17,427 nucleotides of DNA from assembly GCA_937910255.1 (NCBI GenBank), contig CALEOQ010000116.1, positions 1 to 17,427 of the forward strand. The letters run 5' to 3'. A program made the translations under genes and the position numbers. The notes below the pieces were generated by a model, which searched no databases, was not told the DNA's origin, and saw only the letters and a list, made by a program, of their open reading frames with translations. Below are positions 8,370-16,588 of the stretch, piece by piece; within the stretch, counting starts at the first letter, position 1, and every line of letters starts with the position of its first letter. Source of the DNA: an uncultured Caulobacteraceae bacterium (GTDB lineage: Bacteria > Pseudomonadota > Alphaproteobacteria > Caulobacterales > Caulobacteraceae).

Positions 8370-9902
8370 TTAGGCGAACGTCTTGGTGAAGGCGTCGAGC
8401 ACGCTCTTCAGCTCGGTTTCCAGCTCGGCCTTCAGGTCCTTCTTGGTGCGGATATTATCCAGCAGGTCCTGATGCTTGCCGTGCAGATAGCTGAGCAGCT
8501 CGGCCTCGTAGCGGGTCACGTCGCCCACGGCCACATTGTCGAGATAGCCCCGGGTGCCGGCATAGATCACGGCCACCTGCTCCTCGACCTGCAGCGGCGA
8601 GTACTGGGGCTGCTTCAGCAGCTCGGTCAGGCGCGCGCCGCGGGCCAGCATGCGCTGGGTGGTGGCGTCCAGGTCCGAGCCGAACTTGGCGAAGGCGGCC
8701 ATTTCCCGGTACTGCGCGAGCTCGCCCTTGATGGGGCCGGACGCGGTCTTCATGGCCTTGATCTGGGCCGAGGAGCCCACGCGGCTCACGCTGATGCCGA
8801 CGTTCACGGCCGGGCGGATGCCCTGGAAGAACAGGTCGGTCTCCAGGAAGATCTGGCCGTCGGTGATCGAGATCACATTGGTCGGGATATAGGCCGACAC
8901 GTCGTTGGCCTGGGTCTCGATGATCGGCAGGGCGGTCAGCGAGCCCGAGCCATTGTCCTCGTTCAGCTTCGCCGCGCGCTCCAGCAGGCGGCTATGCAGA
9001 TAGAAGACGTCGCCCGGATAGGCTTCGCGGCCCGGCGGGCGACGCAGCAGCAGGGACATCTGGCGATAGGCCACGGCCTGCTTGGACAGGTCGTCATAGA
9101 TGATGACGGCGTGCATGCCGTTGTCGCGGAACCACTCGCCCATGGCGCAGCCGGCGAAGGGGGCCAGGAACTGCAGCGGGGCCGGTTCGGACGCGGTGGC
9201 GGCGACCACGATCGTGTAGTCCAGCGCGCCGCGCTCTTCGAGGGTCTTGACGATCTGGGCGACGGTCGAGCGCTTCTGGCCGATGGCCACATAGATGCAA
9301 TAGAGCTTCTGGCTCTCGTCGCCCGAGGCGTTGATCGCCTTCTGGTTCAGGATGGCGTCGATGGCCACGGCGGTCTTGCCGGTCTGACGGTCGCCAATGA
9401 TCAGCTCGCGCTGGCCGCGGCCGACGGGGATCAGGGCGTCGATGGCCTTCAGGCCGGTCTGCACGGGCTCGTGCACCGACTTGCGCGGGATGATGCCCGG
9501 CGCCTTCACGTCGGCGCGGCGACGCTCGGTGGCCACGATCGGACCCTTGCCGTCGATGGGCTCGCCCAGCGGGTTCACCACGCGGCCCAGCAGGCCTTTG
9601 CCCACCGGCACGTCCACGATCTCGCCCAGGCGGCGGACTTCGTCGCCCTCGCCGATGGCGCGGTCGTCGCCGAAGATCACGACGCCGACATTGTCGCGCT
9701 CCAGGTTCAGGGCCATGCCCTTCACGCCGGCCTTGGGGAACTCGACCATTTCGCCCGCCTGGACGTTGTCGAGGCCGAAGACCCGGGCGATGCCGTCACC
9801 GACGGACAGGACCTGGCCGACGTCGGAAACATCGGCTTCTTCGCCGAAATTGGCGATCTGCGACTTGAGGATGGCCGAAATCTCGGCGGCGCGGATATCC
9901 AT
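8370..9902 (-). CDS. atpA: F1F0 ATP synthase alpha subunit
   Basis: The regulatory nucleotide-binding subunit that alternates with beta in F1. The 510-residue protein has the expected domains: an N-terminal beta-barrel (about 25-95), a nucleotide-binding domain with Walker A GDRQTGKT (170-177, K176), and a C-terminal helical domain. The arginine-finger motif is present as ISVSRVGSSAQ, which reaches into the neighbouring beta active site. The N-terminus MDIRAAEISAILKSQI is typical of alphaproteobacteria. The ATG at 9902 is four bases after the atpH stop, so ribosomes probably pass straight from one to the other. The length is normal and all key residues are intact. Confidence 0.98.
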   Translation of the reverse strand: MDIRAAEISAILKSQIANFGEEADVSDVGQVLSVGDGIARVFGLDNVQAGEMVEFPKAGVKGMALNLERDNVGVVIFGDDRAIGEGDEVRRLGEIVDVPVGKGLLGRVVNPLGEPIDGKGPIVATERRRADVKAPGIIPRKSVHEPVQTGLKAIDALIPVGRGQRELIIGDRQTGKTAVAIDAILNQKAINASGDESQKLYCIYVAIGQKRSTVAQIVKTLEERGALDYTIVVAATASEPAPLQFLAPFAGCAMGEWFRDNGMHAVIIYDDLSKQAVAYRQMSLLLRRPPGREAYPGDVFYLHSRLLERAAKLNEDNGSGSLTALPIIETQANDVSAYIPTNVISITDGQIFLETDLFFQGIRPAVNVGISVSRVGSSAQIKAMKTASGPIKGELAQYREMAAFAKFGSDLDATTQRMLARGARLTELLKQPQYSPLQVEEQVAVIYAGTRGYLDNVAVGDVTRYEAELLSYLHGKHQDLLDNIRTKKDLKAELETELKSVLDAFTKTFA

Positions 9903-9906
9903 GGTC

Positions 9907-10461
9907 TTACGCTCTCTTGAGGGCGAATTTCAGCGAGTCGAGCTTCGTACCCAGCGAAGCGTCGAACAGACGGGAGCCGACCCGAACCTTGATGCCGCCA
10001 AGGATCGACGGATCGACGTGGGTCTCAATTTCAGGGTCCTTGCCCAGGGCCTGGCGCAGGGCGGCGGAGACGCCCCGGGCCTGGTCGGCGGACAGGGGAA
10101 GCGCGGTGGTCACGTGGGCCGAAACCACACCGCGACGTTCGGCCGAGAGGGCCTGGAACGCGGTGATCACCGAAGGGATGGCCGAGGCCCGGCCATTGGC
10201 CGAGATCAGGCCGAGGAACTTGCGGGTGGTCGGATCAAATCCGGCCTTGGCGGCGACGGCGGCCAGACCCTTGCTCTTGTCCTGGGCGCCAAAGGCCGGC
10301 GAGGCCAGCAGGACGCGCAGGTCGCGGCTGTCGGCCAGCATCGCCTTCAGCGACTTGAGGTCGGCTTCGACCGTCGCAATCTTGTTCTCGTCGTTCGCGA
10401 GATCGAACAGGGCCTGGGCATATCTGCCGCCCACATTCGAAGTCCTGGAATCGTCCGCCAC
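9907..10461 (-). CDS. atpH: F1F0 ATP synthase delta subunit
   Basis: Delta (OSCP-like) ties the top of the alpha3beta3 ring to the peripheral stalk. The 184-residue protein has the N-terminal helical domain (GGRYAQALFDLA; FLGLISANGRA near residues 80-90) and the conserved C-terminal block DPSILGGIKVRVGSRLFDAS that closes almost all delta subunits. The start is GTG at 10461; the Shine-Dalgarno is weak (GGGCGGAC upstream), and no ATG fits the N-terminal alignment better. It is the first gene of the F1-only operon. As usual in alphaproteobacteria, the F0 genes are not adjacent. A sigma-73-like promoter lies about 130 bases upstream. Confidence 0.95.
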   Translation of the reverse strand: MADDSRTSNVGGRYAQALFDLANDENKIATVEADLKSLKAMLADSRDLRVLLASPAFGAQDKSKGLAAVAAKAGFDPTTRKFLGLISANGRASAIPSVITAFQALSAERRGVVSAHVTTALPLSADQARGVSAALRQALGKDPEIETHVDPSILGGIKVRVGSRLFDASLGTKLDSLKFALKRA

Positions 10462-10589
10462 TATGTGTCCGCCCGGTGCGTGTCAAAAGCCGCGACAGAA
10501 GAATTTCGGTCACAGCTAAAGGCTTGAAAGCGCTTGAAAAAGCACGTCGTCGAAAGAGGAGGTTCGCCCCCCGACCCTAAGCCGCGCGC

Positions 10590-10618
10590 CTGATAGCACG
10601 CGATTTTAGGCGCCGCAA
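10590..10618 (-). promoter_or_regulatory. Sigma-73-like promoter of the F1 ATP synthase operon
   Basis: Read on the minus strand, TTGCGGC (10612-10618) and GCTATCAG (10590-10597) are separated by 14 bases. This resembles the Caulobacter housekeeping consensus TTGACGS-N10-14-GCTANAWC as I recall it. It would leave an mRNA leader of about 120 bases before the GTG of atpH. The 190-base gap 10462-10651 holds nothing else I can support; a 61-codon frame in it looks random. The promoter is a pattern match only. Confidence 0.5.
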
Positions 10619-10651
10619 CCAAACCGGCGTCTGGGAAATCGGCCATTTCGC

Positions 10652-10987
10652 CTAAGCCGGGGTGGTCGCATCGAGCTTGCGGAACACCGCAGAGCCGGTG
10701 GCGGCCAGGGCGCCGTCGCCCTTGAGCACCCGCCCATGGACGAAGACCAGCGTCCGTGTCGCGCGCTCGACCCAGCTCTCGACCGTGACGGCTTCGCCCG
10801 CGACGAGGGGCGCGCCGTAGTCGAGGGTGAGGGAGACCGGGGCTGCGGGCTCGCCGATGGCGTCGGCCATGGCCGGTTCGAGAAGGGCGGCGGCGGGCGC
10901 CGAGCCAGCGGGCGCCTGGGCGGTATGGATCAGAGGCGCGGCGGCTGTGGGCGCCGCTGCGCGGGATGTGGGGGAGGATGCGTTCAT
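10652..10987 (-). CDS. Short hotdog-fold protein, thioesterase-like
   Basis: A 111-residue protein. Residues 1-32 are Ala/Pro/Ser-rich. From about 33, AAALLEPAMADAIG resembles the central hotdog helix, followed by strands PVSLTLDYGAPLVAGEAVTV, RATRTLVFVHGRVLKGDGALAATGSAVFRKL, the pattern of PaaI-type acyl-CoA thioesterases. At this length it lacks the usual first strand and the HGG segment that helps bind and cleave the thioester, so it may be a reduced or inactive member, or a non-catalytic subunit. The ATG at 10987 has AAAGGGG upstream, which argues for an intact gene. It precedes atpH on the same strand by 190 bases with a promoter between, so co-transcription is uncertain. Substrate is unknown. 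Confidence 0.65.
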   Translation of the reverse strand: MNASSPTSRAAAPTAAAPLIHTAQAPAGSAPAAALLEPAMADAIGEPAAPVSLTLDYGAPLVAGEAVTVESWVERATRTLVFVHGRVLKGDGALAATGSAVFRKLDATTPA

Positions 10988-11016
10988 GGCCGCGCCCCTT
11001 TAAGGCGCAACGCCCA

Positions 11017-11047
11017 AAAGAAAAAGGGCGCCGGAGATCCGGCGCCC
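11017..11047 (-). terminator. Intrinsic terminator of the small secreted-protein gene
   Basis: A perfect 9-bp stem, GGGCGCCGG (11026-11034) with CCGGCGCCC (11039-11047), has a four-base AGAT loop. On the minus strand it is followed by TTTTTCTTTT (11016-11025 region). It lies about 40 bases after the stop of the gene at 11089-11427 and ends that transcript before the hotdog gene. This is the clearest intrinsic terminator in the window. Confidence 0.88.
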
Positions 11048-11088
11048 CAGTTTGACAGGCTCAACAACAGGCGGCTGGGAGGCCGATA

Positions 11089-11427
11089 CTAGCGGTTGGC
11101 GACCTGCGTCTTGGGCAGGGCCGCCTCGTTGCAGGCGCTGAGGCGGTCGGCGTCGAAGGACTTGCGGCCGTCTTCGAACGCAGCGATGGCCCCGAACTTG
11201 CCCGCCAGGTCCTTGCAGGTGGCGGCGATGAAGGTGCGCGAGTTGGTCGTGCTGGCGACGCATTCGGCGCCTTCGCACCAGAAGACGGCGCCGCCGGCCA
11301 CCAGCTTGGTGCGCTCGGCCACAGGCTGTTCAAGCTTGGCGGTGACCATCTGTTGGGCGGCGGCCTGGCCGGCGATGGCCAGCGTCAGGAAGGCCGCGGC
11401 GGCGGCCGCGGTGTTACGGATCATCAT
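11089..11427 (-). CDS. Small secreted protein, resembles the CC_3452 family
   Basis: A 112-residue secreted protein. I start it at the ATG at 11427, which has GGAG eight bases upstream; a GTG at 11436 would overlap that site. The signal peptide (MMIRNTAAAAAAFLTLAIAGQAAA) is followed by a compact domain with four cysteines: FWCEGAECVA, ATCKDLA and SACNEA, consistent with two disulfides. TAKLEQPVAERTKLVAGGAVF and the CEGAEC pattern match, from memory, a small Caulobacteraceae/Sphingomonad family named after Caulobacter CC_3452, of unknown function; this assignment is uncertain. It is monocistronic: divergent from the PBP gene and closed by its own terminator. Confidence 0.75.
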   Translation of the reverse strand: MMIRNTAAAAAAFLTLAIAGQAAAQQMVTAKLEQPVAERTKLVAGGAVFWCEGAECVASTTNSRTFIAATCKDLAGKFGAIAAFEDGRKSFDADRLSACNEAALPKTQVANR

Positions 11428-11775
11428 GGGTCGCACTCCGGCGTTGGGGAGGAAGCGGCGCGAAGCGGCGGCGCCGGCTGGCCCGAAAACCCCTTGCGAC
11501 TATCCCCATCGCCGGGCGCCCTCGAACTAAGCAACGCTAAGATAACGGCGTTAAGATTGGGCGCAACCGCCATTTGCGTTGGACGCCTATGCAGGTTTGA
11601 AGATGCGGGGCTCTGACGTGGCGCCATCGGCGGGGACGCCGACGCCGCGGAATCGCCCTGTTCATCCCCCATCAACCCTGTCGCGCGTTTCGTGGGGTTC
11701 GGATAAAGGATCGCGCCAAGCTTAGGCGCCGAGACGCGCACTCTCTATAGAACGACAGAACGGCTAGGACGACGG
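11428..11775. promoter_or_regulatory. Divergent intergenic region between small secreted gene and PBP1A
   Basis: This 348-base stretch must hold the promoters of both flanking genes. It is less GC-rich than its surroundings around 11520-11580. On the minus strand TTAACGC followed 15 bases later by GCTTAGTT resembles a weak sigma-73 promoter for the small secreted gene. For the PBP gene, CTATAGAAC near 11745-11753 is a possible -10 element with no good -35. TAACGGCGTTA is a short palindrome near 11541. I see no coding sequence or RNA gene in it. Confidence 0.35.
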
Positions 11776-13755
11776 ATGGCCAATTCGCAACCGCCAGGAT
11801 CGCCCCGCTCGGGCCGCAGCGGCCGCGCCCGGCGCACGCCGCTGCAGGCCTTCTTCTATTGGACCGCCGTGATCGGGGTCTGGGGGCTCATCTTCGTGGC
11901 GGCCTTCTTCGCCGTCTTCGCCGTCGACCTGCCCGACACCTCCAAGCTCTATGATGTCGAGCGCCAGCCCTCGATCTCCTATCTGGACCGGTCCGGGGCC
12001 CTGATCGCGGTGCGCGGTTCGCAGTACGCCCCGCCGGTGGATCTCGACACGCTGCCCGAGCATGTGCCGAAAGCCTTCATCGCCATCGAGGACCGCTGGT
12101 TCTACTGGCACCCGGGCTTCAATCCGTGGGGCATCATCCGCTCGCAGTACTATAATATGACCAATGACGGCGGACCCCTGCGCGGCGGCTCGACCATCAC
12201 CCAGCAACTGGCGCGCAACCTCTTCCTGACCCCGGCCCAGACCTATCGCCGCAAGGCTCAGGAGCTGATCCTGGCCGTCTGGCTGGAGCTGAAATTCTCC
12301 AAGAAGGAGATTCTCGAGCTCTATCTGAACCGGGTCTATTTCGGCGGCGGCGCCTATGGGATCGAGGCCGCCTCGCAGCGCTATTTCAACAAGCCGGCGC
12401 CGGAGCTCACCATCGGCGAGTCGGCCCTGCTGGCCGGCATGATGAAGGGGCCATCGCGCTACAGCCCCGTCTCGGCCACCGACCGGGCGGCTCGCCGCGC
12501 CACCGTGGTGCTGGACGAAATGGTCCGCCTGGGCGCCATCACCCCCGAAGAGCGCGCCGAGGCCTTCGACAACCCGGTGCGGGTCAACCCCACCCTGGCC
12601 AATCAGCGGGCGCAGTATTTCGTCGACTGGATCGACGACGAGGTTCGCGCCCTGGTGGGCGAGCCCACCGACGATCTGGTGGTCGAGACCACCCTGGACC
12701 TGCCCATCCAGACCGCCGCCGAGCAGGCCCTGCGCCGTGGGGTGGCCGCCGGCGCCGATCAGGGGATCGGCCAGGGCGCCCTGGTGGCCCTCGACGGCGA
12801 AGGCCGGGTGCGGGCCTATGTTGGCGGCGCCGATTATCAGGAGAGCCAGTTCGACCGGGCGACCATGGCCAGGCGTCAGGCCGGTTCGGCCTTCAAGCCC
12901 TTCGTCTATCTGACGGCCATGGAGCAGGGACGCACCCCCAATGTCCGCGTCGTCGACGAGCCCCTGCGCATCGGCGACTGGGAGCCGCGCAACTATAGCG
13001 GCGACTTCAGGGGGGAAATGACCCTGGAACAGGCCCTGGCCCAATCGACCAACACCGTCGCCGCCCGGCTGGCCAGCGAGGTCGGCACCGGAAATGTGGC
13101 CGCCACGGCGCGGCGCCTGGGGATCACCGGCAACATCCAGCTCGACCCGTCCATGGCCCTCGGCGCCGTCGAGGTGAGTCCGCTGCAGATGGCCCAGGCC
13201 TACGCCCCCTTCGCCAATGGCGGCTTCAAGGCCCGGGGCTACGGGATCGAGCGCATCCGGACGTCGGACGGCCGGGTTCTCTATGACCACAATGTGGACC
13301 GGCCCCAGCGCCAGTCGGTGATTGGCTCGCCGGCCCTGCAGTACATGAACCAGATGATGCGCGGCGTCGTGGCCCGCGGCACCGGGACGGCCGCCCAGGT
13401 CCCCGGCTACGATCTGGCCGGCAAGACCGGCACCACCAACGACTACCGGGACGCCTGGTTCGTCGGCTACACCGGGGGCTTCGTGGCCGCCGTCTGGGTC
13501 GGCAAGGACGACAATTCGGCCATGCGCCGGGTGTCGGGCGGGGGCGCGCCGGCCCGGATCTGGAAGGACTTCATGACCTCGGCCCTGCCCCGGCTGAACG
13601 CCCAGCAGATCCCGGGCGGGACCATCGATCCCCCACCCCTGACCCCGGCCGCCGACCCCATCGGCGATCTCCTGGACGGCGTGGGCGGCATGATCGGCAG
13701 CGATCCGGCGCCTCAGCCCGCCGCGCCGACCAATCCGGAGCCGATCCCCTACTGA
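11776..13755 (+). CDS. Class A penicillin-binding protein (bifunctional, PBP1A-type)
   Basis: It polymerises lipid II and cross-links peptidoglycan in the periplasm. The 659-residue protein has a short basic cytoplasmic tail, one membrane helix (about 26-50), and a GT51 glycosyltransferase with catalytic E105 (FIAIEDRWFYWHPG) and GGSTITQQLARN (137-148), then YLNRVYFGGGAYGIEAA. The transpeptidase follows with all three motifs: S371-A-F-K374, S424-T-N426 and K550-T-G-T. It is shorter than E. coli PBP1A (about 850) because no extra OB domain lies between the two catalytic domains; the tail is Pro-rich. The ATG at 11776 follows TAGGAC. It is monocistronic and convergent with the next gene, with a seven-base gap. 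Caulobacter has several such paralogues, so I give no symbol. Confidence 0.95.
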   Translation: MANSQPPGSPRSGRSGRARRTPLQAFFYWTAVIGVWGLIFVAAFFAVFAVDLPDTSKLYDVERQPSISYLDRSGALIAVRGSQYAPPVDLDTLPEHVPKAFIAIEDRWFYWHPGFNPWGIIRSQYYNMTNDGGPLRGGSTITQQLARNLFLTPAQTYRRKAQELILAVWLELKFSKKEILELYLNRVYFGGGAYGIEAASQRYFNKPAPELTIGESALLAGMMKGPSRYSPVSATDRAARRATVVLDEMVRLGAITPEERAEAFDNPVRVNPTLANQRAQYFVDWIDDEVRALVGEPTDDLVVETTLDLPIQTAAEQALRRGVAAGADQGIGQGALVALDGEGRVRAYVGGADYQESQFDRATMARRQAGSAFKPFVYLTAMEQGRTPNVRVVDEPLRIGDWEPRNYSGDFRGEMTLEQALAQSTNTVAARLASEVGTGNVAATARRLGITGNIQLDPSMALGAVEVSPLQMAQAYAPFANGGFKARGYGIERIRTSDGRVLYDHNVDRPQRQSVIGSPALQYMNQMMRGVVARGTGTAAQVPGYDLAGKTGTTNDYRDAWFVGYTGGFVAAVWVGKDDNSAMRRVSGGGAPARIWKDFMTSALPRLNAQQIPGGTIDPPPLTPAADPIGDLLDGVGGMIGSDPAPQPAAPTNPEPIPY

Positions 13756-13762
13756 GCGCCCC

Positions 13763-14509
13763 CTAAGCGCCCACCGCGCCCACCGCGTGCAGCCGCGCGC
13801 CATGGAGCCTGAGCCACTGGCGGTGGGGGGCCGGATCGCCCACCAGCGCCTCCACCAGGGCCCAGAAGCGCGGGCCGTGGTTCAGCTCGCGCAGGTGGGC
13901 GCATTCATGGGCGACGACATAGTCGGACACTTCCGGCGGGGCGAGCGCCAGGCGCCAGGAATAGCGGACCACCGCCGGCTGGGCGCCCATGGCGGGCTTG
14001 CATGAACCCCAGCGCGAGCGGGCGTCGGTGAGGGCGACCTTGGGCGCCGCCGCGCCCAGGGCCCTGGCGTGGATCGCCGTCAGCGCGGCGAGCTCCTCCA
14101 GGGCGTGACGCTTCACCACCCGCTGCACCGCCCGGGCGTAGGTCTCGTCATCCCCTGCGGCGAGAATCTGGCCCGGCTCGTCGTCTGCGCCGGCCACCAG
14201 GCGCGCGCGGCCGGTCGCCTCGACAAGGACGACCTCCGCGCCGAACAGGCTCAAGCGGGCGCCCGGGGCCAGGGGCTGGGGGGCGGGCAGTTCGTCAAGG
14301 CGCGCCAGGATCCAGTCGATGCGATCTCGGGCGAAGGCCGCAGCCTCGCCGAGGCGTCGCGGGCTGGGCGCCGTGGCCACCACCTCACGCCGGCTGCGGT
14401 CCAGGCGCAGGGAGACCCGGCGCGCCCGCGCATGGACTTTCAGGCGAATGACGGCGCCGGCGATCTCGATCCGGTCGCCGTCGGCGAAGTTGCGGCCAAA
14501 GGGACTCAT
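13763..14509 (-). CDS. YgjP-like (SprT/M48-related) metal-dependent hydrolase
   Basis: A 248-residue soluble protein of the YgjP/DUF45 family. The ATG at 14509 is chosen because it gives MSPFGRNFADGDRIEIAG, normal for the family, and follows AGCGGGA; the longer frame would run far into the PHA depolymerase gene. The zinc site is H201-E202-C-A-H205 (VVAHECAHLRELNHGPRF), with H211 the likely third ligand. The family hallmark SRWGSCKP lies at 165-172, and an Arg-rich RRVSLRLDRSRREV strand sits near the N-terminus. The reaction and substrate of these predicted metallopeptidases are not established. It starts 11 bases after the phaZ stop, so the two are almost certainly co-transcribed, though I know no functional link. 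Confidence 0.9.
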   Translation of the reverse strand: MSPFGRNFADGDRIEIAGAVIRLKVHARARRVSLRLDRSRREVVATAPSPRRLGEAAAFARDRIDWILARLDELPAPQPLAPGARLSLFGAEVVLVEATGRARLVAGADDEPGQILAAGDDETYARAVQRVVKRHALEELAALTAIHARALGAAAPKVALTDARSRWGSCKPAMGAQPAVVRYSWRLALAPPEVSDYVVAHECAHLRELNHGPRFWALVEALVGDPAPHRQWLRLHGARLHAVGAVGA

Positions 14510-14520
14510 GTCCCGCTGAT

Positions 14521-15792
14521 TTAGGCAGGCTTGGCCGACTTGTCGAAGCGGCTTTGATGATCGGCGATGAAGTCCCGCACCCGGGGATAGATTTCCTCCC
14601 GGAAGCGCCGGCCGTTGAACACGCCGTAGTGGCCCACATGGGGCTGCACATAGTCGATCTTCAGCTCGGCCGGCAGATTGGCGCACAGGTCATGGGCCGC
14701 CTGGGTCTGGCCGATGCCGGAGATGTCGTCGTTCTCGCCCTCGACGGTCAGCAGGCCGATGTCCTTGATCTGGCCCGGGTCCACGCGCCGGTCACGGTGG
14801 ACCAGCTCACCCTTGGGCAGCAGGTGGCGCTGGAAGACGTAGTCCACCGTCTGGAGATAGAATTCCTCGGTCAGGTCGAGGACCGACAGATACTCGTCAT
14901 AGAATTCCAGGTGCTTGTCGGCGGAGTCGCCATCGTCGCGCATCAGGTCCTCAAGGTAGCGCAGGTGCGCTTCCTTGTGCCGCTCGATGTTCATCGACAT
15001 GAAGGAATAGAGCTGGACGAAGCCCGGATAGACCCGGCGGCCCATGCCCGGATAGGGCGGCGGCACGGTGTAGACCATGTTCGAGGCGAACCAGGCGAAG
15101 GGGCGTTCCTCGGCCAGCTTGTTGGTCACCGTCGGCGAGAACCGCGCATCGATGGGCGAGCCCATGAAGGTCATGGAGGCCGGGCGGGAGACCTCGTCAT
15201 CCTGGGCCATCAGGCTGGCGGCGGCCAGGACCGGCGGCCCCGGCTGGCAGACGGCCACCACGTGGGGGCGGGGGCCCAGGAACCGCAGCATGTCCCGGAT
15301 GTGGTCGATATAGTCGTGGAAGTCGAAGCGGCCCTCCATCACCGGCACCGACCGGGCGTTCTCCCACTCGGTGATGTAGACCTCGTGGTCCTGCAGGAAG
15401 GCCTGGACCGTGCCCCGCAGCAGGGTCGCATAGTGCCCCGACAGCGGAGCCACGATCAGCACCGGCGGCTCCAGCTTCGTGCGGCCGGCCCGGCGCATGT
15501 CGGTCATGTCGCGGCTGAAATGGGTGAGCTTCACCCAGGGCGAGCTCCACACCGTCTGGGTCCGCACCGCGACGCTCTCGCCGTCGATGGTGACGGACTC
15601 GATGCCCCATTCAGGGCGCCGGTAGCGGCGGGTGAGGTTGGAGAACAGGTCCGCCGTCGCATAGAGCCGGCGGCCAAGCTCGCTGTCGCGGGCCGGATTG
15701 AGCGGGGAGCTCCAGAAGTCCCGGGTCGCCAGGGCGGCCAGGCGCAGCGGCGTCGCGCCGTAATATCCGGTCTCGTGCAGGGTGTAGAGCAT
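14521..15792 (-). CDS. phaZ: Intracellular polyhydroxyalkanoate (PHB) depolymerase
   Basis: It breaks down stored polyhydroxybutyrate granules in the cytoplasm. The 423-residue protein matches the intracellular PhaZ1 type in length and architecture (N-terminal LHETGYYGATPLRLAA, alpha/beta-hydrolase core). The nucleophile is cysteine in place of serine: C182 in VAVCQPGPP, with D355 in EGENDDISG and H388 in HVGHYGVFNG. These positions nearly coincide with the C183/D355/H388 triad I recall for Ralstonia eutropha PhaZ1. No signal peptide is present, in agreement with an intracellular enzyme. The ATG at 15792 has AAGGA some distance upstream, a weak site. The gene is 108 bases downstream of sco1 on the same strand, and the YgjP-like gene follows it directly. 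No other PHA genes are in the window. Confidence 0.93.
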   Translation of the reverse strand: MLYTLHETGYYGATPLRLAALATRDFWSSPLNPARDSELGRRLYATADLFSNLTRRYRRPEWGIESVTIDGESVAVRTQTVWSSPWVKLTHFSRDMTDMRRAGRTKLEPPVLIVAPLSGHYATLLRGTVQAFLQDHEVYITEWENARSVPVMEGRFDFHDYIDHIRDMLRFLGPRPHVVAVCQPGPPVLAAASLMAQDDEVSRPASMTFMGSPIDARFSPTVTNKLAEERPFAWFASNMVYTVPPPYPGMGRRVYPGFVQLYSFMSMNIERHKEAHLRYLEDLMRDDGDSADKHLEFYDEYLSVLDLTEEFYLQTVDYVFQRHLLPKGELVHRDRRVDPGQIKDIGLLTVEGENDDISGIGQTQAAHDLCANLPAELKIDYVQPHVGHYGVFNGRRFREEIYPRVRDFIADHQSRFDKSAKPA

Positions 15793-15900
15793 CTGCCAAA
15801 CGTCCTTGTGCGCCGCAACATATCACGCCGCACCTTAACGGAGTCCAGCCTTGGCCGTTCCGGGCGGCGGCTGCGCCGCGACGCGACGCCGCGGCGGCGG

Positions 15901-16512
15901 CTAGCCTTCCTGCATCGCCGTCCGAATCAGGCGGGCCATCTCATCGGGCGCGACGCCAAAGGCCAGCACGCGGTTAAAGCGCCCCTGGGGGTCCATCAGA
16001 TAGGCGGCCGTGGAATGGTCCACCGTATAGTCCGGCCCCTCGCCCGACTTGCGGTAGTAGACATAGTAGGCCTTGGCGACTTGGGCGATCTGCTCGGGCG
16101 TGCCGGTCAGGCCGATCACATTGTCGGGGAAGGCGTCCAGGGACAGATAGGTCTTCAGCTGCTCGGGCGTATCGCGCTCGGGATCGACCGAAATGAACAC
16201 CGTCTGCAGGTCCTCGCCCCGGGGCCCGAGCTGCTGCTTGGCCACGTCGATGGCCTGCAGGGTCGAGGGGCAGATGTCCGGGCAGTAGGTGAAGCCGAAG
16301 AAGACGATGTTCCACTGGCCCTCCAGCACGCTTTCATCCACCGGCCGACCGTCCTGGTCGACCAGTTGGAAGGGGCCGCCCACATCGCCCTGCGCCGTCT
16401 GGGCGCCGTCGCCTGCGCCTGCGCCGCCGCCCATCTTCCAGAACAGCCCCGCGCCCGCCGCCAGGCCGAGGATCGCCACCAGGGCGATGAGGATCAGAGA
16501 ACGTTTCGACAT
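15901..16512 (-). CDS. SCO1/SenC/PrrC family copper chaperone
   Basis: It delivers copper to, or reduces, the CuA site of cytochrome c oxidase, working in the periplasm on a membrane anchor. The 203-residue protein starts at the ATG at 16512 (GAGG about ten bases upstream), giving a signal anchor (residues 4-24, SLILIALVAILGLAAGAGLF), a Gly-rich linker and a thioredoxin-like domain. The copper ligands are complete: C77 and C81 in FTYCPDICPS and H166 in DYTVDHSTAAYL. VFISVDPERDTPEQLKTY is the usual SCO block. A much longer reading of this frame runs into the divergent regB-like gene and is rejected. The 76-base gap to that gene makes a shared divergent promoter region likely, as for senC and regB in Rhodobacter. 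Confidence 0.94.
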   Translation of the reverse strand: MSKRSLILIALVAILGLAAGAGLFWKMGGGAGAGDGAQTAQGDVGGPFQLVDQDGRPVDESVLEGQWNIVFFGFTYCPDICPSTLQAIDVAKQQLGPRGEDLQTVFISVDPERDTPEQLKTYLSLDAFPDNVIGLTGTPEQIAQVAKAYYVYYRKSGEGPDYTVDHSTAAYLMDPQGRFNRVLAFGVAPDEMARLIRTAMQEG

Positions 16513-16588
16513 GGCCAGACCTCGCGCGGGGCGTGCAATTTCGTTTGGGGCTCGCCAGGACCATCGATCTCGGTGATCTTCAGGGGCG

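Noticed and set aside
10461..10646. 61-codon minus-strand frame upstream of atpH.
   Set aside because: It covers the predicted promoter and leader and has no ribosome-binding site or recognisable composition.
11730..11775. Possible -10 element CTATAGAAC before the PBP gene as a named promoter.
   Set aside because: No acceptable -35 sequence at a proper distance; mentioned only within the intergenic entry.
11764..13803. Antisense reading frame of 679 codons opposite the PBP gene.
   Set aside because: High third-position G+C in the real gene removes stops from the opposite strand; the translation is low-complexity Gly/Arg/His-rich and the plus strand has complete PBP motifs.
15840..15900. GC-rich inverted repeats between sco1 and phaZ.
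   Set aside because: Simple GCC/GGC repetition produces many weak pairings; no U-run and no single clear stem.
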